Assembly: GCA_946403545.1 (NCBI GenBank)
Contig: CAMJAG010000033.1
Span: forward strand, 1 to 10,552
DNA: 10,552 nucleotides
Source: an uncultured Caryophanales bacterium
GTDB lineage: Bacteria > Bacillota_I > Bacilli_A > RFN20 > CAG-826
Direction: 5' to 3'
A model generated the notes under the pieces. The model was not told the origin of the DNA. It was given only the letters and a program-made list of their open reading frames with translations, and searched no databases. Positions 7,192 to 10,552 of the stretch are shown piece after piece (position 1 is the stretch's first letter; each line of letters begins with the position of its first letter). Both the position numbers and the translations under genes were made by a program.

Positions 7192-7650
7192 TTAAAATTT
7201 AATCGCTAAACGTACGCTAGAAATATTTTCCTTTAATATTTCAATTGTTAAACTCCTTGTTTTGACTCTATATGTAAGAGATATTGAGGAATCTGAAACA
7301 CTCACTAGTTCTCCTTCATATATGTTTTCACCCTTAATTGGGTTAGTGAGGTGAACATGGATATAAGAACCTACATAATCTTGAAGTGATTCAATCTTAA
7401 GTGGTTTTTCTGCTCCTAAAGAAGAAATATCAAGTGAATAAGATGTCTCAAATGGGTTAATTTCATCTAGATAAGGATTAATAACATTAGTGAGTTCTAC
7501 GATAGCGGACATATCAATTTCTTTGACACGATCCACGATGAGAGCAAGCACTAAATCTCCTTGTCTTCTTTCTAAAGAAAGAGATACTAAATCATAGCCA
7601 CATTCGTTGACCTTTTTAGTTAATAATTCTTTAAGAGTATTTAGTTCCAT
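7192..7650 (-). CDS. rimP: Ribosome maturation factor RimP
   Basis: RimP assists 30S assembly, acting with early central-domain and pseudoknot maturation. The 152-residue product fits the family's 150-155. The central family signature appears as SYSLDISSLGAEKPLK, where many homologues have LDVSSPGLxRPL. The C-terminal half forms the expected Sm-like beta domain (YVGSYIHVHLTN, VKTRSLTIEILKENISSVRL). I choose the ATG at 7650, preceded by GGGGAGG 4 bases upstream. An extension to 7671 would start with TTG and cover that binding site. It leads the rimP-nusA-infB-rbfA operon, and a terminator-like hairpin lies directly ahead of its ribosome binding site. Confidence 0.93.
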   Translation of the reverse strand: MELNTLKELLTKKVNECGYDLVSLSLERRQGDLVLALIVDRVKEIDMSAIVELTNVINPYLDEINPFETSYSLDISSLGAEKPLKIESLQDYVGSYIHVHLTNPIKGENIYEGELVSVSDSSISLTYRVKTRSLTIEILKENISSVRLAIKF

Positions 7651-7660
7651 GTAACCTCCC

Positions 7661-7726
7661 CTCAAAAACAAAGAGTGGCGATTTCGCCACTCTTATTCAG
7701 AGTATAACTTCTATCATTGCTGATAG
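7661..7726 (-). promoter_or_regulatory. Candidate transcription attenuator in the rimP-nusA leader
   Basis: The leader starting near 7727 begins with a CTATCA-GCAA-TGATAG hairpin (7711-7726), a 6-bp stem with a GNRA loop. A perfect 10-bp GC-containing hairpin follows, AAGAGTGGCG/CGCCACTCTT (stem 7671-7680 with 7685-7694). On the minus strand it is directly followed by TTTGTTTTTG and then the rimP Shine-Dalgarno. An upstream ACTCT (7697-7701 region) could pair with the left terminator arm, but that 5-bp alternative is weak. The hairpin could also terminate transcripts of the upstream membrane-protein gene. The promoter at 7734-7762 lies upstream of it, so rimP transcripts must read through it. 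Confidence 0.6.
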
Positions 7727-7733
7727 CATAACT

Positions 7734-7762
7734 AATATACAGTAAGTTTTTACTAATGTAAA
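7734..7762 (-). promoter_or_regulatory. Promoter of the rimP-nusA-infB-rbfA operon
   Basis: On the minus strand TTTACA (7757-7762) is followed after exactly 17 bases by TATATT (7734-7739). The predicted start is near 7727. It begins immediately after the stop codon of the upstream membrane-protein gene. Confidence 0.65.
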
Positions 7763-7772
7763 TAGGTATTTA

Positions 7773-8480
7773 TTAATATTTTTGACGTTTAGCAAAAACT
7801 CTACCTTTTAATAAAGAAGTATACAAAACTCCAATCACGATATTTATAACAATTAAGATGCCAAAAAGGACTATTGGAGTCACTATTGAACCGAGTTGAC
7901 CAGCAGTAACTGTATTGCTTGTGTTTTCTACTACCGCATTAATGATATCTCCATATAACCAAGTAAACGCTCCAAGAAGGATGATGGTTATGCCTAGGAA
8001 AACAGTAATTGTAGTAGTTAAACCAACTAAAACTTTAGGAGAATGCAATCTACCAAAAGCAATGCCTAAAATTGCAACTATACCTAAAGGTATAGCAAAA
8101 CAACAAATCAATAGCAACAAACAAACAAAAGTGAACATAACAACTTGTTCCATTCTTCCACCACAACCATTAATCAAGAAACTTTGTACAGCATTTAAAG
8201 TCGTGCCTCTTTGATTTCTTAAAAATGTAAGGAAAGAATCACCAAGTTCAGTATGTAGACCAGTATTTATTCTATTGTAAAAAGCTTGTAAAAATGTAAA
8301 AGCGTTAACATCAACTTTGTATTCAACACCTGCTTCAGTGTAAGTTAAAGTTGCAACAGGAAAATAGCAATATAACGCTAAAATAGCGATTACGCTTAAA
8401 GCGAATACGCAAGTTATTATTAATGCTGGATTATATCTTCTTATTAGTTTTTTACCAGTAAGTCCATCGTATTGATTCAT
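7773..8480 (-). CDS. Membrane protein of unknown function, about four transmembrane helices
   Basis: I do not recognise this 235-residue protein. A short basic N-terminus (GKKLIRRY) precedes a first hydrophobic helix at about 18-40. A polar stretch of about 70 residues follows, predicted extracytoplasmic, with LTYTEAGVEYKVDVNAFTFL. Three more helices follow at about 113-140, 148-173 and 194-224, ending in a basic tail (LLKGRVFAKRQKY). The topology suggests both termini in the cytoplasm with one large outer loop after helix 1. There is no clear enzymatic or transport motif. No Shine-Dalgarno is visible and a -10 element sits 6 bases before the ATG, so the mRNA may be leaderless; no other Met occurs before residue 110. 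It is divergent from mntP, and its 3' end abuts the rimP promoter. Confidence 0.75.
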   Translation of the reverse strand: MNQYDGLTGKKLIRRYNPALIITCVFALSVIAILALYCYFPVATLTYTEAGVEYKVDVNAFTFLQAFYNRINTGLHTELGDSFLTFLRNQRGTTLNAVQSFLINGCGGRMEQVVMFTFVCLLLLICCFAIPLGIVAILGIAFGRLHSPKVLVGLTTTITVFLGITIILLGAFTWLYGDIINAVVENTSNTVTAGQLGSIVTPIVLFGILIVINIVIGVLYTSLLKGRVFAKRQKY

Positions 8481-8486
8481 GGAATT

Positions 8487-8517
8487 ATTATATAACCTTT
8501 TATATTTTTACTTGTAA
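8487..8517 (-). promoter_or_regulatory. Promoter of the membrane-protein gene, at its start codon
   Basis: On the minus strand TTACAA (8512-8517) is followed after 17 bases by TATATA (8489-8494); an overlapping TATAAT lies at 8487-8492. The start would be at 8480-8482, on or 2 bases before the ATG. The -35 hexamer is the same DNA that reads TTGTAA for mntP on the other strand. Confidence 0.45.
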
Positions 8518-8540
8518 TAAAAATCTAATTTATATAGTAT
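8512..8540 (+). promoter_or_regulatory. Promoter of the mntP riboswitch transcript
   Basis: TTGTAA (8512-8517) and TAGTAT (8535-8540) are spaced by 17 bases. The predicted start, near 8547, falls just ahead of the aptamer's first helix at 8550, which supports the assignment. Both hexamers are only moderate matches. Confidence 0.45.
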
Positions 8541-8549
8541 ATTTTGGTA

Positions 8550-8636
8550 ACTTAAGGGAGTAGTTAACTCTTATGAGTGGCAAGTCAACATACTGGTCTG
8601 ATAAACCTGGCTTACCTTAATTAACGAGACTTGGGT
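8550..8636 (+). promoter_or_regulatory. yybP-ykoY Mn2+ riboswitch
   Basis: The conserved blocks of this class are present in order: GGGAGTAG (8556-8563), a small hairpin ACTC-TTAT-GAGT (8567-8578), GTCAACATACT (8584-8594) and ACGAGAC (8624-8630). The closing helix P1 pairs ACTTAAG (8550-8556) with CTTGGGT (8630-8636), including two G-U pairs. The class binds Mn2+ and is typically found upstream of mntP and other Mn2+ exporters, as here. No terminator lies between the aptamer and the start codon, and the Shine-Dalgarno GGGGG is 8 bases after P1, so control is probably at translation initiation. Confidence 0.88.
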
Positions 8637-8653
8637 ATAAATCGGGGGATTAT

Positions 8654-9295
8654 ATGCCAGAAATCGTATCTACTATCTTACAAATAGTTTTAATTGGAAT
8701 TGCCTTGTCAATGGATGCTTTTGCTGTATCTGTTACTCAAGGTTTAATTTTTTCAGATTTAAATAAAAAGAAAGGCTTGTTCATTGCGTTGACTTATGCA
8801 ATTTTTCAAGCACTATTCCCACTTATTGGATTCTTTATTATTGAATTAATATCCACTATTGTTGGATCCGCTGCAGGTGAACAAGCAGGAAAAATAATGT
8901 CGGTTGTCGTCACTTATGTTTCCTTTGCTTTGCTTATTTTCATCGGAGCAAAAATGATTATTGAAGCAATTATCAGTTATAGGAAAACCGAAGAAGAAAA
9001 AGAAATCAAAAAGTTCTCTGTTAAAGAGGTCTTAGTGATGGGTGTTGCCACTGCAATTGATGCTTTAGCAATCGGGGTTACTCTTCATTCAGGTATCTCA
9101 AGTATCACCAGTATATGGTTGCATGTATCAATTATCATGTGCTGCACATTCATAATTTGTTTATTAGGAATTGTTTTAGCACATCAAATACACAAGCTTC
9201 TCAAAGGTAAATACGAAATCACCGGAATTATCGGTGGAACTATATTAATATTGCTCGCTATTTGGGTAATTGTGAGCCATTATACTGGTTTGTAA
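8654..9295 (+). CDS. mntP: Manganese efflux pump MntP
   Basis: MntP (formerly YebN, DUF204) exports Mn2+ across the cytoplasmic membrane. The protein has the expected internal duplication. The first half carries ALSMDAFAVSVTQGL with Asp21 and the second carries TAIDALAIGVTLHSG with Asp136, the paired acidic residues of the family. About six hydrophobic helices are visible, with a charged cytoplasmic loop at 107-123 (SYRKTEEEKEIKK). The 213 residues are somewhat longer than E. coli MntP (about 188), mainly in this loop and an N-terminal addition. GGGGG lies 6 bases before the ATG. The Mn2+ riboswitch upstream independently supports the substrate. Confidence 0.94.
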   Translation: MPEIVSTILQIVLIGIALSMDAFAVSVTQGLIFSDLNKKKGLFIALTYAIFQALFPLIGFFIIELISTIVGSAAGEQAGKIMSVVVTYVSFALLIFIGAKMIIEAIISYRKTEEEKEIKKFSVKEVLVMGVATAIDALAIGVTLHSGISSITSIWLHVSIIMCCTFIICLLGIVLAHQIHKLLKGKYEITGIIGGTILILLAIWVIVSHYTGL

Positions 9296-9327
9296 AAACT
9301 TTGATTATTTCTAATTATTGTCTTTAT

Positions 9328-9353
9328 ATATTATAGCATTAATGCTATAATAT
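9328..9353. repeat. Perfect 26-bp palindrome carrying an extended -10 promoter on each strand
   Basis: The arms ATATTATAGCATT (9328-9340) and AATGCTATAATAT (9341-9353) are exact reverse complements. Each strand contains TGCTATAAT, an extended -10 element (plus strand 9343-9351). The plus-strand copy would start transcription near 9358, ahead of the small peptide gene. A perfect palindrome over a -10 is also what a dimeric repressor operator looks like. A weak terminator for mntP is the other reading. Confidence 0.65.
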
Positions 9354-9390
9354 TATTGACAAAGAAAAGTCTTTAAAACTCGGAACAGAG

Positions 9391-9422
9391 CGCCTCGTAA
9401 ATCTAAGCACAGAAACGAGGTG
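9391..9422 (+). promoter_or_regulatory. Shine-Dalgarno-sequestering hairpin of the small peptide gene
   Basis: CGCCTCGT (9391-9398) pairs with ACGAGGTG (9415-9422) in an 8-bp stem with one G-U pair and a 16-base loop. The 3' arm contains the whole GAGGTG ribosome binding site, so ribosomes would be shut out of the folded mRNA. Such self-sequestration is common in type I toxin mRNAs. Confidence 0.6.
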
Positions 9423-9429
9423 ATATCAA

Positions 9430-9519
9430 ATGAAAGAGTATCTTAAAGAGTTTTTAAAACTAATTAAGATTGCCTTAATTTGCCTCTTCTTATCTTTATT
9501 GGCATTGCTATTAAAATAA
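9430..9519 (+). CDS. Small hydrophobic peptide, 29 residues, candidate type I toxin
   Basis: The peptide starts MKEYLKEFLKLIK, an amphipathic, lysine-rich segment, followed by IALICLFLSLLALLLK, a single membrane-spanning hydrophobic stretch with a final Lys. The start is fixed by an excellent Shine-Dalgarno, GAGGTGAT (9417-9424), with GAGGTG ending 7 bases before ATG. Size and composition resemble type I toxins such as Fst (about 33 residues), but I do not recognise the sequence. Supporting context is an extended -10 promoter upstream, a leader hairpin that hides the Shine-Dalgarno, and an opposing short RNA gene overlapping the 3' UTR. It would insert in the cytoplasmic membrane. It could instead be a small regulatory membrane protein; toxicity is inferred. 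Confidence 0.6.
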   Translation: MKEYLKEFLKLIKIALICLFLSLLALLLK

Positions 9520-9570
9520 AAGAGCCTCTGAGCGATTGACCTAAAGTGCTTACGAGGACTCTGTTCTTAC
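9513..9570 (-). ncRNA. Candidate antisense RNA (antitoxin) of about 58 nt
   Basis: A minus-strand extended -10 TGATATAAT predicts a start near 9570. The RNA then contains AGAG-T-CCTC (9554-9562), which pairs with GAGGCTCT (9521-9528) as 8 bp with one bulged U and a 25-base loop. It is directly followed by TTTATTTT (9513-9520), a terminator-like end. It is fully complementary to the 3' UTR of the peptide mRNA and touches its last codon. It also carries CCTCGT, complementary to the ACGAGG that contains the peptide's Shine-Dalgarno (9415-9420). This matches the convergent layout of Fst/RNAII loci. No expression data are available. Confidence 0.5.
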
Positions 9571-9576
9571 GGTTAC

Positions 9577-9585
9577 ATTATATCA
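9577..9585 (-). promoter_or_regulatory. Extended -10 promoter of the candidate antisense RNA
   Basis: On the minus strand TGATATAAT (9577-9585) is a full TGnTATAAT extended -10. The best -35 options (TTGATT at 15-base spacing or TATTGA at 17) are weak, as is common when an extended -10 is present. Confidence 0.55.
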
Positions 9586-9607
9586 CTATTTTGTGTAAAT
9601 CAATATA

Positions 9608-10393
9608 TTATTTGAGGATTTCTTTTAGTATTTTGGCTACACCAGAATTAGAAATATGATCTGCCACTATGTTGGCTTTTTCTTTTATCTCATCCTTACC
9701 ATTTCCTAAACAGACAGAATACTTGGTATGTTCAAACATACTCACATCTAACCAAGAATCTCCAAAGGAGATAGAATTGTCTTTTGAAATATTTAGGTGT
9801 TTAAGAACAATATCCACTGCTAAGCCTTTATTTCCTTCTGTGAATGACATATCTGCACCTAAATCCATAAATCTTTCAAAGTGCATTCCTTCAGGTAGCA
9901 CTGCTTTCATTGCGTCATCATATTTTCTAGGACCTACGAAAAGCATTGTGCAGACATCTCTTCCATCATATTTATGACATTCTGGTTTGTTATCATAGAA
10001 AATCTCATAAACTTGATCTAAGTATCTATGTCTTTTAGAGATAACATATCTATGTTTTGGACCAGTTAATTCAACATTACAATGATGTTTTACAGCCTCT
10101 TTGCATATCTTTTCAATACATTCTCCTGGAATAGTTACAGCGTGGATTAACTCATCTCCATAGAAAATAACGCTGCCATTGCAACATATCATTCCATCAG
10201 GAGTGAACAATTTAAAAAAGCCCATGCGTTCTAGAGAATCATGACTTCTAGCGGTTGCTAAAATGACTTTGATTCCTTTCTTTTGGGCTTTTTTAAGTTG
10301 TTCAATTGATTTATGATCATAGTCTTTTTTGTCATGGTCATAAATGGTCCAATCGAAATCTATAAAGATAATCTTAATTTCATCGTTAATCAT
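9608..10393 (-). CDS. Cof-type HAD-superfamily hydrolase (sugar-phosphate phosphatase-like)
   Basis: This is a cytoplasmic HAD phosphatase with a C2 (Cof/type IIB) cap. Motif I is DFDWTIYD with nucleophile Asp12 and acid Asp14. Motif II Thr47 lies in ILATARS, motif III Lys189 in GNKGLAVD, and motif IV is FGDSWLDVSMF with Asp212/Asp216, where most Cof proteins have GDGxNDxxM. The cap lies between about residues 80 and 185. At 261 residues it is of usual length (about 260-290). The start ATG at 10393 has GGAG 7 bases upstream and overlaps the end of another HAD gene by 8 bases, indicating an operon. Substrates of such proteins cannot be told from sequence. No terminator is visible after it. Confidence 0.88.
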   Translation of the reverse strand: MINDEIKIIFIDFDWTIYDHDKKDYDHKSIEQLKKAQKKGIKVILATARSHDSLERMGFFKLFTPDGMICCNGSVIFYGDELIHAVTIPGECIEKICKEAVKHHCNVELTGPKHRYVISKRHRYLDQVYEIFYDNKPECHKYDGRDVCTMLFVGPRKYDDAMKAVLPEGMHFERFMDLGADMSFTEGNKGLAVDIVLKHLNISKDNSISFGDSWLDVSMFEHTKYSVCLGNGKDEIKEKANIVADHISNSGVAKILKEILK

Positions 10394-10552
10394 TTACTAA
10401 CTCCATTAAAGATTCGATTTTATGATCTAAATAATCACCATATTCGTTATGTCTTTCCAGTAAAACATAATCAACTTTAGCATTTTTAGCGCATTCCATA
10501 TCATCAGTGGAATCACCTATATATATTACTTTTTCCTTATTTTTATCTACAT
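10386..10552 (-). CDS. HAD-family hydrolase, C-terminal part only (runs off window edge)
   Basis: The last 54 codons of a gene are visible on the minus strand. They read VDKNKEKVIYIGDSTDDMEC and go on to AKNAKVDYVLLERHNEYGDY before ending LMELVND. IGDSTDDMECAKNA is HAD motif IV with two aspartates, typical of phosphoglycolate-phosphatase-like (HAD-IA) enzymes, followed by the usual strand and helix ending. The stop TAA (10386-10388) lies 8 bases into the next HAD gene, so the two are translationally coupled. Confidence 0.8.
   Translation of the reverse strand, partial: VDKNKEKVIYIGDSTDDMECAKNAKVDYVLLERHNEYGDYLDHKIESLMELVND

Larger units (their letters stand above)
9382..9569. repeat. Imperfect inverted repeat flanking the small peptide gene
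   Basis: The left copy (9382-9410) contains GAACAGAG, CCTCGTAA and AAGCAC. The right copy (9546-9569), read on the minus strand, contains GAACAGAG, T, CCTCGTAA and GCAC. The copies differ by one extra base after GAACAGAG and a 6-base insertion before GCAC. The mRNA 5' leader can thus pair with its own 3' UTR, and the opposing RNA begins with nearly the same sequence as the mRNA leader. Confidence 0.7.
9296..9607. other. 312-base interval between mntP and the HAD gene, holding a candidate type I toxin-antitoxin unit
   Basis: This stretch is not empty. In order it has a 26-bp palindrome with an extended -10 promoter, a 5' leader with an SD-sequestering hairpin, a 29-codon hydrophobic peptide gene, and on the other strand a short RNA gene with a promoter and terminator-like hairpin. 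I see no strong terminator for mntP; the AT-rich palindrome is the only candidate. Confidence 0.6.

Noticed and set aside
7915..8214. Plus-strand open frame inside the membrane-protein gene
   Set aside because: Antisense shadow; composition is not protein-like and there is no ribosome binding site, while the minus frame has clear helices.
9356..9361. TTGACA as a -35 element for the small peptide gene
   Set aside because: At 16-18 bases downstream there is no -10-like hexamer (ACTCGG region). The extended -10 at 9343-9351 explains transcription better.
9382..9569. Miniature transposable element (MITE) defined by the inverted repeats
   Set aside because: No target-site duplication at the edges, the arms are imperfect, and promoters, Shine-Dalgarno and terminator fit a toxin-antitoxin unit better. 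Not fully excluded.
1..10552. CRISPR arrays, tRNA or rRNA genes, insertion sequences
   Set aside because: I found no regularly spaced repeats, no tRNA-like cloverleaf with T-loop GTTCGA-type motif, and no transposase or integrase motif on either strand.

Overview
The window looks like the chromosome of a low-GC Gram-positive bacterium of the Bacilli/Erysipelotrichia/RF39-like or Mollicutes-related kind. The evidence is AT-rich sequence, strong GAGG-type ribosome binding sites, the conserved Firmicutes gene order around nusA-infB, and a Mn2+ riboswitch before mntP. The standard genetic code is used: truB ends in TGA and Trp is TGG, which argues against Mycoplasma/Spiroplasma code 4. I cannot name a species.

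Bases 1-7727 hold the transcription/translation cluster, mostly on the minus strand: rimP, nusA, infB, rbfA, truB, ribF, rpsO (5' part only). The order is canonical, with two departures. The small genes usually lying between nusA and infB (ylxR/rnpM and ylxQ) are absent; the gap is 58-67 bases and holds one small stem-loop. A plus-strand gene, a TtcA-like tRNA thiolase fused to a GNAT acetyltransferase domain, sits between rbfA and truB and splits the cluster into two transcription units. Its stop codon and that of rbfA share one CTAG inside a bidirectional terminator. The rimP-nusA unit starts at a good promoter (7734-7762) and has a terminator-like hairpin in its leader, a candidate attenuator. 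rpsO has its own promoter and a structured leader that could bind S15.

Bases 7773-9295 hold a minus-strand gene for an unrecognised four-helix membrane protein, then a divergent plus-strand mntP (Mn2+ exporter) preceded by a convincing yybP-ykoY Mn2+ riboswitch. The two promoters appear to share one palindromic -35 hexamer.

Bases 9296-9607 are the most interesting stretch. A 29-residue hydrophobic peptide with a strong but hairpin-sequestered Shine-Dalgarno sits between two facing extended -10 promoters. The opposing promoter would make a short (~58 nt) RNA that ends in a terminator-like hairpin, overlaps the 3' UTR of the peptide mRNA, and carries a 6-nt complement of its Shine-Dalgarno. 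An imperfect inverted repeat of about 23 bases flanks the unit. This is the layout of a type I toxin-antitoxin locus, analogous to Fst/par, but I do not recognise the peptide.

Bases 9608-10552 hold two overlapping minus-strand HAD-phosphatase genes, the upstream one cut by the window edge.
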